Shown here piece by piece: positions 6,757-13,710 of a stretch of 19,427 nt of DNA (position 1 is the first letter of the stretch; every line of letters starts with the position of its first letter). The position numbers and the translations under genes are program-made. Source of the stretch: Gammaproteobacteria bacterium (GTDB lineage: Bacteria; Pseudomonadota; Gammaproteobacteria; Acidiferrobacterales; Acidiferrobacteraceae); assembly GCA_028064935.1 (NCBI GenBank), contig JAPTWT010000058.1, positions 1-19,427 on the forward strand, read 5' to 3'. The notes under the pieces were generated by a model, which was not told where the DNA came from, made no database searches, and saw only the letters and a list, made by a program, of their open reading frames with translations.

Positions 6757-7738
6757 GGGCGGCTACCTCTTCAGGTGCGACACGGACAGCCTTCCTGATT
6801 CCTGACACCGACCCGCCATACCATGCGGCCCGTAACACTGCCGCTGCGTTTCCTGGGTTGCTATGCGCCAGCACGCCTGGTCCGAACTGCGCAAGACTCA
6901 CGGCATCGGCATAAGGCCCGGCGCCGACGCCTACGAGCGTAGGCGTTCGCTGCACGTGGAAACCTTTGACGATGAACGGGTAGGCGTAATAGACAGGCCA
7001 GTGCAGCCGTTTGGCAAGCCCGCGAACATTGCCTCCTGTGGCCACCAGTTGAATGAGCGTGGGATAGATGCGCTGCGCGGTCAGCGCAAACCGTGTCTGC
7101 GCTTTGGAGCGTGGGTCAAAAAACAGCATACGGGTTGGCGGCCGGAGGCCCTGGGTCAGTGGATTGACGGTCGTCCCCTTCCGGGCCACGACCTTCCAGA
7201 CATACTGCCCGTGGACCCATACCGGCGCCTTGATGTTGTGCTTCAGGGTCACGACTGGCAGGTAATAGCGCACGCGCGTGGATTGCGCGCGCGCCAACGG
7301 CGCGTAGGCCAGGTGCGACAGGTCGTACTTGGCCTGTTTTGCCAGCTGCCGGTCCTTTGCCCGCCAGTTCACGTGAGCAGCCCGTGCAATCATGACCTGC
7401 ATGAGGCTGGGCTCGCGTATAGGCCAGGTCTTGCCGCGGATGCCGAGGTTGTGGGCCACTCCGGTCTGTACGACGAGCACAGAAAGCCCAATCACGGCTA
7501 CAACGCAGCGATATACCCGTAATGCGGTTTTCGCGAGACCCGTCGAACCTGCACGCCTCACAAGCCTCAGGCGATGCCTGAGGCTTGTGTGCGCGAAAAC
7601 ATTCTCGCGCATAGCGCGAGCGGTTTTCGCGAGGCTTGCTGAGACTGCACGCCCACCCAACCCCAGGTTAAGCCTGGGGTTGGGTGATGCGAAAACATCC
7701 TCGCGCATAGCGCGAGCGGTTTTTGCGAGGCTTATCAT
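6746..7738 (-). CDS. traW: F-type conjugation protein TraW with repeated N-terminal extension
   Basis: The core is TraW: AHNLGIRGKTWPIREPSLMQ directly after a hydrophobic segment (CVVAVIGLSVLVVQTGVA), then a long mixed domain with YYLPVVTLKHNIK and RMLFFDPRSKAQ. TraW is a periplasmic pilus-assembly partner of TrbC. The start is uncertain. The ATG at 7738 has AGAGG four bases upstream, but it puts about 75 residues before the export signal. That extension consists of 32-residue repeats beginning SLAKTARAMRE, encoded by a 96-bp tandem DNA repeat rich in hairpins (7525-7733). No good start with a charged N-region exists closer to the signal; candidates are GTG at the VIGLS codon or the internal ATGs of each repeat. 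Its stop overlaps the traU start. Confidence 0.8.
   Translation of the reverse strand: MISLAKTARAMREDVFASPNPRLNLGLGGRAVSASLAKTARAMRENVFAHTSLRHRLRLVRRAGSTGLAKTALRVYRCVVAVIGLSVLVVQTGVAHNLGIRGKTWPIREPSLMQVMIARAAHVNWRAKDRQLAKQAKYDLSHLAYAPLARAQSTRVRYYLPVVTLKHNIKAPVWVHGQYVWKVVARKGTTVNPLTQGLRPPTRMLFFDPRSKAQTRFALTAQRIYPTLIQLVATGGNVRGLAKRLHWPVYYAYPFIVKGFHVQRTPTLVGVGAGPYADAVSLAQFGPGVLAHSNPGNAAAVLRAAWYGGSVSGIRKAVRVAPEEVAAHAQ
7525..7733. repeat. 96-bp tandem repeat of nested hairpins in the traW 5' region
   Basis: Two full units and a partial third. Shared parts are a palindrome (GCGAAAAC and GTTTTCGC arms around CTCGCGC-ATA-GCGCGAG, at about 7593-7630 and 7689-7727) and a GCACGCC block. Between them is a perfect 14-bp hairpin that differs completely between units: 7559-7589 (stem CACAAGCCTCAGGC) and 7654-7686 (stem CACCCAACCCCAGG). 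The unit length is 96, a multiple of three, so the frame stays open. Confidence 0.8.
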
Positions 7739-7744
7739 GGCACC

Positions 7745-7765
7745 TCTAGGGCTTGGTCGGATTTC
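7745..7765 (-). promoter_or_regulatory. Weak promoter-like element E6 upstream of traW
   Basis: Sense strand reads G then AAATCC-GACCAAGCC-CTAGA and overlaps the last codons of the HD-domain gene. It is only seven bases from the ATG at 7738 but 37 bases from the next in-frame ATG (7708), which would fit the usual spacing. It lacks GGGC and may be a chance match. Confidence 0.3.
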
Positions 7766-9425
7766 GCCCATCGGGCGGACTGTTGTGCGGCGAATCTCCC
7801 GTGCGGGGGGCAGCGCCACCCTTGCGCGGAGATGTCTTCACGGGAAACCGCACCACGTTCGTAGGCGCGGGCGAGGGCTGTACGGGACAGGCCGCGTCGA
7901 TGGTTGGGGCTGGCTTTGGCTGGATGCGTGCCGTACGGTCAGCCGACGGCGCTGACGCTGCCCCCGCCAGTGTCGCCTGCAACAAACGGCGTTGTTTATC
8001 GTCGGCCGCCGGCACTCCACCGTCGTCCGTCTTAGTTTTTATGGTTGTGGCACCCGGAACCGTCGGTCCTGACGGGAACAACGGCGCCGTTAACGATAAC
8101 GGGAACGGTGTATTGGCCGGCAGAGCCGGTAGCAGCGCGTCGGGCAGGTCGACAACAATCACGCCGGCGAACTCCTTCTCGCCGGACTTCATCCGCCAAA
8201 GGGGCGGGCTCGCCCGCATGCCATCCGATTCCTCGACGAGCCAACCCGCCGCGCGCAGGGTGTCCAGCAGTGCTGTCGTGACCTGCGCCAACCCGCCCTT
8301 GGGCCGGTAATCGCCGCCCATGGCCGCCGTTACATCTTCCGGCAGCACGGCAAGCAGGGCCTGTCGAAACCCCGGCTCGAGCAGAAACACGCGATTATCA
8401 CGGCGCCAGCCGACGGCCCGCGCGCCCTTCTTGATGCCGGGCCGCTGAAACTCGATGCGACTCAGTGCTGTTTGAAACGCCGTGCGCAGGGCGCTGGGTA
8501 AGTCGACCGTGGCCAGCGTCTGTTTCTTTTCTTCTCGCGTCGCCGTCCGGTCGGCTGCGTGCAAGGCCTCCATGAGACTGTGCAGGCGTTCAGGGTCCAC
8601 ACCCTCAGCTGTCGGTGTGCGCGCGGCCTTGTGCCCATAGGCCAACACCAGTAACAAGGTGCGCTGCTCTGCCAGCGGTAACGCCAAGAACTCCGGAAAC
8701 GACGATACGAGACGGGCCGAGAGTGTGTCGTGGTCGCCAGTCCGCTGCCATTCTCCTGCCGTCTTTCGCCACGCCAGGGTTTTGCCAGCATCGTGCGCCA
8801 CAGCGCCTATGAGCAACAATGGGTCGGGCTGTTGATGGGCGCCTTGTGACCTATCAAGAGCTTGCACCAGCACATGCATCGAGTGGTCTAACAAAGTGCC
8901 CTGATGGCCCGGCCCCACGTAGGCATCCGGCTGGTCGCGCAGATAGGCGAGCAGTGCGCGCAATAAATCGGCATACACGGCAGGTAGTGCGTGAATGCGT
9001 TCGGCATAACTACCTGACAAATTTACGGCACGATTCTTGGCGCGTGGCGCCGCCCACACCGGCCGAGGAAGCGCCCCGATATTCACGCTCAGACCCGCCT
9101 CGACATCTCCGGTCTCGTGGCGGGTCTTGTGCTGCGTTGCACGGCCCCCCAGGACGCCCGCCAATCCGGCGGCCGCGGCCACAGTAGTCAAAGTCCCGAC
9201 AACGAGCATCGGAACCGACCACTCGACCAGCACGCCCGCCAAGACCTTCCACGCGTTCAGTGCCGTGACGTGTTTTGGAGCCAGTGGCCAAAGCGCAGGC
9301 CAAGCCGCGTGCAGAACCTGCGCTGTGTGCTGTAGCCGTGCATTTGACAAACTCCACACGAATGCGGTGCTCAGCCACCAAAGACTGAGCACCGTGAGCC
9401 ACGCCTTGACGAGCTTGTCCCGCAT
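7746..9425 (-). CDS. Membrane-anchored HD-domain protein, TraI_2/MobH relaxase-like
   Basis: About 559 aa. Two membrane helices near the N-terminus (WLTVLSLWWLSTAFVWSL; SVPMLVVGTLTTVAAAAGLAG) precede an HD-type metal site: GHQGTLLDHSMHV, AVAHDAGK, GDHDTLSARL, AYGHKA and HAADR give a His...HisAsp...His...Asp series at about 181-291. TraI_2 (MobH) relaxases of SXT/R391-type elements have this kind of HD core with a GGLLxHS-like motif; here the usual cluster of extra histidines is reduced to one. After it, PKGGLAQVTTALLDTLRAAGWLV and WRMKSGEKEFAGVIVV resemble the TraI C-terminal winged-helix region. A relaxase or nickase role is inferred. The ATG is preferred to a GTG three codons upstream because AGGGG lies eight bases before it. 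It follows the nuclease-like gene by 11 bases. Confidence 0.7.
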   Translation of the reverse strand: MRDKLVKAWLTVLSLWWLSTAFVWSLSNARLQHTAQVLHAAWPALWPLAPKHVTALNAWKVLAGVLVEWSVPMLVVGTLTTVAAAAGLAGVLGGRATQHKTRHETGDVEAGLSVNIGALPRPVWAAPRAKNRAVNLSGSYAERIHALPAVYADLLRALLAYLRDQPDAYVGPGHQGTLLDHSMHVLVQALDRSQGAHQQPDPLLLIGAVAHDAGKTLAWRKTAGEWQRTGDHDTLSARLVSSFPEFLALPLAEQRTLLLVLAYGHKAARTPTAEGVDPERLHSLMEALHAADRTATREEKKQTLATVDLPSALRTAFQTALSRIEFQRPGIKKGARAVGWRRDNRVFLLEPGFRQALLAVLPEDVTAAMGGDYRPKGGLAQVTTALLDTLRAAGWLVEESDGMRASPPLWRMKSGEKEFAGVIVVDLPDALLPALPANTPFPLSLTAPLFPSGPTVPGATTIKTKTDDGGVPAADDKQRRLLQATLAGAASAPSADRTARIQPKPAPTIDAACPVQPSPAPTNVVRFPVKTSPRKGGAAPRTGDSPHNSPPDGRNPTKP

Positions 9426-9436
9426 ATCGACCACCC

Positions 9437-9970
9437 CTAGTAGAGCACCTCGTGAGCGACTCCGGCGAGCGCCTCAGACACCGGCACCGTTATTCCACGG
9501 CTTGTATAAGCCCCGCGGTTGGACCGGGTTCGCACGGTTTTCCAATTCGCCGTGTCCAGGTACTGAGGTGTGCGTAAGAGCCATGCTCGCAGTGCGGGTA
9601 CCTGAAACAGGTAACCGACCTGTTCGTTGATGAAGATGTAGGCGAGGAAATCCGCGTTGGTAGTCAAGATACACCCCGGCTGGTTGGTTTCGACCGATGA
9701 AATCGTCTCCAGATAGAGGTTGACGGATTTGTGGGTGTCGCCCTTGGCTTCAACCCGCGTGACGTACTCACGACCATTAGCCGAACCGCGGACCCACAAG
9801 AGGTCCACGCCAAGCTGCTGATAGTCTCGTTCCCCTTCGACGCTCAGCACACCGCGAGAGTCGGGCAGGTTCTCCAAGCGATGTCGCAGCCAGTCGACTG
9901 CGGCATCGCCTACCCGGCGTTGGGTGTGAAAACCGAAGGTCGCCACGGCGGCGGCGGCTTGTCGTGCCAC
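9437..9970 (-). CDS. Putative PD-(D/E)XK nuclease-fold protein, 177 aa
   Basis: The middle of the protein reads GVDLLWVRG, then VTRVEAKGD seventeen residues on (Asp56, Glu74, Lys76), followed by a helix and the strand PGCILTTNADFLAYIF. This is the D...ExK pattern of restriction-endonuclease-like folds and Holliday-junction resolvases. It starts with GTG seven bases after the preceding gene's stop, with only a weak AAGG, so translation is probably coupled. The HD/TraI_2-like gene follows at 11 bases. The position next to a relaxase-like gene suggests a role in DNA processing during transfer. Family assignment is by motif only. Confidence 0.55.
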   Translation of the reverse strand: MARQAAAAVATFGFHTQRRVGDAAVDWLRHRLENLPDSRGVLSVEGERDYQQLGVDLLWVRGSANGREYVTRVEAKGDTHKSVNLYLETISSVETNQPGCILTTNADFLAYIFINEQVGYLFQVPALRAWLLRTPQYLDTANWKTVRTRSNRGAYTSRGITVPVSEALAGVAHEVLY

Positions 9971-9976
9971 GGCGCC

Positions 9977-10429
9977 TTAACCCAGCGCCGGCGTGTCAGC
10001 GCACGCAGCGCGGGACCGCCGCTGCGGACTGCCGCCCTCCCGTTTCGGGGCTTCGACCCACTCCAGGTCCGCGGCGGCGGTCCCATCGGGACGTACAAAC
10101 ACGACCCGGACGGAGGCAATGCCGGCACTGGCTTTCCGCGCCATGGCGGTCAGGCCCTGGCGAATGCTGCGGTAGGTGCGCCGGCGTTTATCCCAGGCGT
10201 CGGTTTGCTTGCCCTTTGTCTCTGGGGGCGCCAAGGCTATAGCTGCGGTGTAGTCGAGCGTCGTCGTGATTGCGCGCAGTTTAGCGCGGCCATGCAGTTC
10301 GAGCTCCAGGCCAACCACCGCATCGAGTGTCTTGGTCGGTAGCGCATCCACCGCAGCCTCGATGCGCAGCGCCAACTGCTCGGCATCAAAACCTTCTAGG
10401 TGTTCTGTCTGTCGTACAGCATCGTCCAT
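9977..10429 (-). CDS. Hypothetical protein, 150 aa
   Basis: Start MDDAVRQTEHLEGFDAEQLA is fixed by GGAGGAC four to five bases before the ATG and by element E7 40 bases upstream. A helical N-terminal half (ALRIEAAVDALPTKTLDAVVGLELELHGRAKL) is followed by KRRRTYRSIRQGLTAMARKA and a beta segment SVRVVFVRPDGTAAADLEWV. The tail is basic. No family is recognised. As first gene of the operon leading to the nuclease-like, HD/TraI_2, traW and traU genes, it may be a DNA-processing accessory protein, but that is context only. Confidence 0.7.
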   Translation of the reverse strand: MDDAVRQTEHLEGFDAEQLALRIEAAVDALPTKTLDAVVGLELELHGRAKLRAITTTLDYTAAIALAPPETKGKQTDAWDKRRRTYRSIRQGLTAMARKASAGIASVRVVFVRPDGTAAADLEWVEAPKREGGSPQRRSRAACADTPALG

Positions 10430-10468
10430 GGTTGTCCTCCGGAAGTAACCCCGTGCGGGGTGCCTGTC

Positions 10469-10489
10469 TCTAGGCCCTGCGGGATTTTC
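10469..10489 (-). promoter_or_regulatory. Promoter-like element E7 for the transfer operon
   Basis: Sense strand reads G then AAAATC-CCGCAGGGC-CTAGA, 40 bases before the ATG at 10429. It overlaps the last codons of the sigma-like gene. Confidence 0.65.
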
Positions 10490-11378
10490 GTTTTCGAGTT
10501 TTTTCTTTCTTGGGTTTTTTCTTGTAGGGGCCACGGGTACCTGTCCGTGCCAGCAGTGTGGCCACCAGCGCGGCATCCTCTTGGGCCTTTCGTTGCGTGT
10601 TGCCGCTTCGTAGTGACAGAACACGCACGTACTGAGCCACCGTATCCTGTACTTCGTGGTCAGTCATCGCCATCTGCTTGGCGGTTTTATGCACGGCCTG
10701 ACTCCAAGCGTCCGGCTTTATCAGACTCGCCAGGTCGACGGCCAGGCGTTCAAGCACCGGGTGCCCGCAATTCCGCCACGCAGCGATGGTGTCCTGGGTC
10801 AGGCGGACTTGGGCAGCCGGACTCAACTTCTTGCCGGCGGGTCCTTCAGGCTCAAACCGGCCACCAGCAGCGTTGGAAATAACATCTTCGTCATCCCCAG
10901 GCTCATCTCCAAGTGGGTCCGGGAGGGCCCTGCGGTCCTCATCATCATCCCCAAGGAAGTCGTAGTCCGGGTCGAGCTCATTGAAAATGGTCACGGCACC
11001 CACGAGCCGGTCGGTGCTACCGGACAAACTGTCCAGCGATACCATCGCTCGCGCAGCTTCTTTTCGGGCGCGGGTTTCAGCCGAATCGGTAGGCTGTGAC
11101 AGAGGAACATGCAGGCCGTGCCCATCCGCCAACAGTCGCTTCTTGATGTCTCGTGACGCCCCTGCTGCCAGGTAGGCCGCCGGATTGCTCCCCTTGCATG
11201 GGTCATACTTGCCGGCCATGCTCAGGGCTTTTTCGTACACCTCGGACAGAAGGTCACGGGGCTCCGTATACCCGTGGGCGCGGAGTAGCGGGTTGAGTCG
11301 GCCGTAGAACACGCGGCGGGCCGCCTCTTTGAGCACGGTATTTTGCAGCAGGGTGTTTGTGGTGCGCGCAGCATTCAC
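10470..11378 (-). CDS. Divergent sigma-70-like protein, 302 aa
   Basis: Residues roughly 20-90 resemble sigma-70 region 2: DLLSEVYEKALSMAGKYDP, then KGSNPAAYLAAGASRDIKK and HGLHVPL. These parallel the 'DLiQEg..gL..A..kFDp.rG..FstYA...IR..I' and following 'lPv' segments of sigma factors. An acidic Asp/Glu linker follows (about 130-165). A C-terminal helical part (AVHKTAKQMAMTDHEVQDTVAQYVRVLSLR) could be a region-4-like helix-turn-helix, and the protein ends in a Lys/Arg-rich tail. I infer an element-encoded transcription factor, though a different DNA-binding protein is possible. GTG is chosen because GGAGG lies seven bases upstream and element E8 is 46 bases upstream, the same distance as for its YqaJ neighbour. 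Carrying the element itself suggests positive autoregulation. Confidence 0.55.
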   Translation of the reverse strand: MNAARTTNTLLQNTVLKEAARRVFYGRLNPLLRAHGYTEPRDLLSEVYEKALSMAGKYDPCKGSNPAAYLAAGASRDIKKRLLADGHGLHVPLSQPTDSAETRARKEAARAMVSLDSLSGSTDRLVGAVTIFNELDPDYDFLGDDDEDRRALPDPLGDEPGDDEDVISNAAGGRFEPEGPAGKKLSPAAQVRLTQDTIAAWRNCGHPVLERLAVDLASLIKPDAWSQAVHKTAKQMAMTDHEVQDTVAQYVRVLSLRSGNTQRKAQEDAALVATLLARTGTRGPYKKKPKKEKTRKRKSRRA

Positions 11379-11423
11379 TGAGAGACCTCCCGTGTTGGCG
11401 CCCTGGGTGCGCCGTGGAAGGTC

Positions 11424-11444
11424 TCTAGGCCCTGTCGAAAATTC
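11424..11444 (-). promoter_or_regulatory. Promoter-like element E8 for the sigma-like gene
   Basis: Sense strand reads G then AATTTT-CGACAGGGC-CTAGA, 46 bases before the GTG start at 11378. It is a strong match. Confidence 0.75.
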
Positions 11445-11453
11445 GCGAGTTGC

Positions 11454-11482
11454 AGACCAACCCACGCGCTGTGGGCTGGTCT
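11454..11482. other. Hairpin between the YqaJ gene and E8
   Basis: AGACCAACCCAC and GTGGGCTGGTCT form a 12-position stem with one mismatch around GCGCT. No T run follows on the minus strand, so it is not a clear terminator for the YqaJ gene. A second hairpin, AACGCGGC/GCCGCGTT, spans the YqaJ stop codon at 11519-11543. Confidence 0.5.
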
Positions 11483-11526
11483 TTCTATTTACATGAACAA
11501 AAAACGACGTGAAGCGCGAACGCGGC

Positions 11527-12327
11527 CTAAAACAAGCCGCGTTTGCGCCCCTTGGCGGGTGTCTTACTGCATGTCCGTGTGCGCGTTAGTTTTTGGCATC
11601 CTGTTTTTGCTGTTGGCAAAAACTTAGTTGCCGCTTTGCGGCAACCGTTGGGCACGGGTTCGCCGTCGCGGATATGGCGGGCGTGGAACTCGGTCGCCAG
11701 CCGGGCGAGCCCCATACAAAAGGCCTGGTCCTGCCACAGGCGCGGGCGCCACGCCTTCACCTCGGTGGGTTCGTCGGGTGCAGCTCCCTCGCGGATAGTC
11801 AACGCCGTCACGGCGCGCACAAGCCGGTTATCTCTTGCCTCCAGGCGCAGGGCCTGGGCTTGATAAGCGGTCTGATACTCGAGGTAATCGGGAATCGCGT
11901 GCCACGGGGCGCACGGGGCCTTGATTTCTATGAGCGTGCCGGTTTCGTCGTTAAATCCGTCGAGCGAAACGCGGACAGCCGGGTCGGAATCCGGGTATAC
12001 ACAGAAGGGCGGGAATGTCAGACGATAGTGCTGTTCGGCCGCCTCGCGAGCCACAGGCTCCAACCGCTTGCCTCGCCGCATGTGGAAGTTCGCAGTTTTT
12101 TCCGGCAGGCGGCCCAGCTTGCGAGCGGCTAGCATTCCAGGCGGCTCTACCCAGGCCGGCGGTGGAGTGGCAGGCTTCAACCTGGCCAAACCAGGCCGGC
12201 GCCAGGCCGCCGCCAGGATGTCGGCAAAGCAGGCCAGTTGGTAGATTTCCGAGCCGCCTATACCACTACGTCGCCAATCAAGCCACTTCGCGCTTCCTTG
12301 CCTGAGCTCGCCCTCGTCGATGCGCAT
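11527..12327 (-). CDS. YqaJ-type viral recombinase exonuclease, 266 aa
   Basis: Lambda-exonuclease-like PD-(D/E)XK protein. The motifs are SGIGGSEIYQL near 21-31, RRGKRLEPVAREAAEQHY with Glu90, VSLDGFND with Asp123, LIEIKAP with Glu134 and Lys136, and LEYQTAYQAQAL after that. Such 5'-3' exonucleases resect double-stranded ends for a single-strand annealing protein, and a Rad52-like annealing protein and SSB-like protein lie directly upstream. The start has GGGGGAA just before it and element E9 46 bases upstream. The C-terminal segment GCRKAATKFLPTAKT is encoded by a two-hairpin DNA element (11603-11645) that recurs in the macro-domain gene, after which the tail is basic. Confidence 0.85.
   Translation of the reverse strand: MRIDEGELRQGSAKWLDWRRSGIGGSEIYQLACFADILAAAWRRPGLARLKPATPPPAWVEPPGMLAARKLGRLPEKTANFHMRRGKRLEPVAREAAEQHYRLTFPPFCVYPDSDPAVRVSLDGFNDETGTLIEIKAPCAPWHAIPDYLEYQTAYQAQALRLEARDNRLVRAVTALTIREGAAPDEPTEVKAWRPRLWQDQAFCMGLARLATEFHARHIRDGEPVPNGCRKAATKFLPTAKTGCQKLTRTRTCSKTPAKGRKRGLF
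11603..11645. repeat. Two-hairpin palindromic element, copy 1 (in the YqaJ gene)
   Basis: Hairpins GTTTTTGC/GCAAAAAC (11603-11623) and GTTGCCGC-TTT-GCGGCAAC (11627-11645) are separated by three bases. The copy at 13763-13806 has the same order, spacing and reading frame. Confidence 0.75.
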
Positions 12328-12372
12328 GGTTCCCCCGTGTGCACCTCCCGGGATGGGGGGGTGTGAGGGGTT

Positions 12373-12393
12373 TATAGGCCCCGCTGAAAATTC
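12373..12393 (-). promoter_or_regulatory. Promoter-like element E9 for the YqaJ gene
   Basis: Sense strand reads G then AATTTT-CAGCGGGGC-CTATA, 46 bases before the ATG at 12327. It is one of the best matches to consensus. Confidence 0.8.
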
Positions 12394-12404
12394 GACTTTG
12401 CTAA

Positions 12405-12433
12405 ATAAAAAAGCCCCTCCATTCGGAGGGGCT
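12405..12433 (-). terminator. Intrinsic terminator after the SSB-like gene
   Basis: Hairpin AGCCCCTCC-ATTC-GGAGGGGCT followed on the minus strand by six T. It separates the SSB-like unit from E9. Confidence 0.85.
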
Positions 12434-12567
12434 GAAGGTCACTGAATCTACATAGGCCATAGGCCGTTCGGCCTACAATGTGCGGCCTACAATGCGGGCT
12501 CAATGACCAAAGCCCGGATGGGCCTACCGCAAGACTAGGCGTTCTGCGGTAGGTTGTAGACGAAGCC
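12434..12567. repeat. Hairpin-rich 3' spacer with CATTG-flanked hairpins
   Basis: The untranslated tail of the SSB-like gene. On the minus strand it holds a CTACCGCA/TGCGGTAG hairpin (about 12530-12558), a short GCCC/GGGC hairpin, and three CATTG words, the last followed by stem TAGGCC-GAAC-GGCCTA (12460-12480). It is the same family as the hairpins at 18614-18818. Confidence 0.6.
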
Positions 12568-13014
12568 TTACCGCCGGTAGCTGCGACGCCCGTTGGCACC
12601 GGCAGACTGCTGGCGGGCCTGGGCCGGAGCGCTGCTGCTGCCACGGCGCGTGTAACCACCGCTCTTATGGGCCGGGGCCTGGGGCTCCTTGTCCGCCGGG
12701 CGATTGTCGGGGATGTCTTTGGCCTCGACGAAGTTCTCCACCTTCTGCGCGAAGATGTAGGCCTCGCCGGGTTCTCCGAACACCGTGAGGAGACCCGTCA
12801 CCTTGATGAAGTCGCCCTTCTCGGGGTCGGGGATGTTCTCCTGCTCGAGAAGCTCGAGCGGAAGCCTGATGGTCACCCACTCGGCATTCTCATCCTTACC
12901 AAACACCACTCGACAACGGCGGTAGGGGCCCTTCTGGCCCTCCTTGGTCTCCGCGAACTTCACGTACCCGCCAACGGTGGCGGTTTTTTCTTGCTTCAGC
13001 TGGTCATTGCTCAT
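12568..13014 (-). CDS. Single-strand DNA-binding-like protein, 148 aa
   Basis: The start MSNDQLKQEKTATVGGYVKFAE is chosen because GGAGA lies six to seven bases before it; an upstream in-frame ATG has no such site. The first 95 residues look like an OB-fold of repeated beta strands (VGGYVKFAETKEG, YRRCRVVFGKDENAEWVTIRLP, GDFIKVTGLLTVFGEPGEAYIFAQKVENFVE). A disordered Gly/Ser/Arg/Gln-rich tail follows, as in SSB proteins, but it ends in RRSYRR, not the acidic SSB tip that binds partner proteins. Its place between a YqaJ exonuclease and a Rad52-like protein supports a DNA-binding role in recombination. It is not a classical SSB by sequence, so the call rests on fold appearance and context. Confidence 0.6.
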   Translation of the reverse strand: MSNDQLKQEKTATVGGYVKFAETKEGQKGPYRRCRVVFGKDENAEWVTIRLPLELLEQENIPDPEKGDFIKVTGLLTVFGEPGEAYIFAQKVENFVEAKDIPDNRPADKEPQAPAHKSGGYTRRGSSSAPAQARQQSAGANGRRSYRR

Positions 13015-13061
13015 GCAGCATCTCCTGTGGGCTTTTCGCCCGGTTGGTTGACTCACGCCCC

Positions 13062-13082
13062 TATAGGCCCTGCCTAAAATTC
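13062..13082 (-). promoter_or_regulatory. Promoter-like element E10 for the SSB-like gene
   Basis: Sense strand reads G then AATTTT-AGGCAGGGC-CTATA, followed by GGGG, 48 bases before the ATG at 13014. It is closest to the consensus. Confidence 0.8.
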
Positions 13083-13086
13083 GCGC

Positions 13087-13710
13087 CTAGTCAGCGTCGA
13101 TGAACCGGATTTGCGCAGAGCGTGAATTTCGGGTCGAGGCCTCCCGCCGGGACGTTTCTTTACTCGCCGGCCGCGTTGCCCCGCGCACCCCCCGCATTGC
13201 GGGGGGTGTGGCCGGCAATGTCGGTAACTCCGGGTACGGGCCGATAATCCGACCCGACGAGTCGACCTCGACCTGTGGCATTTCCAGGCTGTATAGATAC
13301 TGGCCGATGCCGAACAGCACGGCGGCGCGCTTCAAGGCGTCACTGGCGCCAGCCTTCAACGCCATGTCGTTGCCCATATTGGGGTCGACCGTACCAATAT
13401 CGGTCCGTGTCGCGCAGGCGCCACCCGGAAACGTGAGGGTGAGCGCGCACAAAAAGCCGGTTACCTGGCCATCTTCCGTGACTGGCGTGAGGCTTGACGA
13501 CCAGTTTCCGCCCAGGACCTCATTCAACCGGTCGATGACCGCTCGGGCATCAAGATACGCCAACGCACGGCCGAAACGACGCTTATCCCGCAAGCGCGTG
13601 CCTATCGTGTTCTCCGGCACGCGCCAACGGACCTGTGAGGGCAGAAAAGGTTTTGCCAGAGCTGCAAGAACTTCAAGCTCATCAGTCTTGTTGTTGCTGT
13701 TCTTCGGCAT
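13087..13710 (-). CDS. Rad52/Rad22-type annealing protein, 207 aa
   Basis: The N-terminal 150 residues match the Rad52 fold: LAKPFLPSQVRWRV, RALAYLDARAVIDRLNEVLGGNW (residues 48-70), a CALTLTF strand, and MALKAGASDALKRAAVLFGIGQYLY (117-140), the counterpart of the Rad52 'A..DALKRAL..FG..L' helix. Rad52-type proteins coat single strands and anneal complementary DNA; with the YqaJ exonuclease they form a Red-like recombination pair. The tail is disordered and basic and includes a hairpin-coded Pro/Arg/Gly stretch (13188-13206, stem ACCCCCCGC/GCGGGGGGT). ATG at 13710 is chosen because GGAGG lies eight bases upstream and E11 is 32 bases upstream. The start overlaps the end of the macro-domain gene by 29 bases. 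Confidence 0.85.
   Translation of the reverse strand: MPKNSNNKTDELEVLAALAKPFLPSQVRWRVPENTIGTRLRDKRRFGRALAYLDARAVIDRLNEVLGGNWSSSLTPVTEDGQVTGFLCALTLTFPGGACATRTDIGTVDPNMGNDMALKAGASDALKRAAVLFGIGQYLYSLEMPQVEVDSSGRIIGPYPELPTLPATPPAMRGVRGATRPASKETSRREASTRNSRSAQIRFIDAD

Noticed and set aside
7753..8310. Plus-strand frame of 185 codons opposite the HD-domain gene
   Set aside because: Antisense shadow in GC-rich DNA; no ribosome binding site and no domain.
13116..13142. GTGAATTTCGGGTCGAGG resembling the promoter element
   Set aside because: Lies inside the Rad52-like coding region on the other strand and lacks CCTA at the fixed distance.
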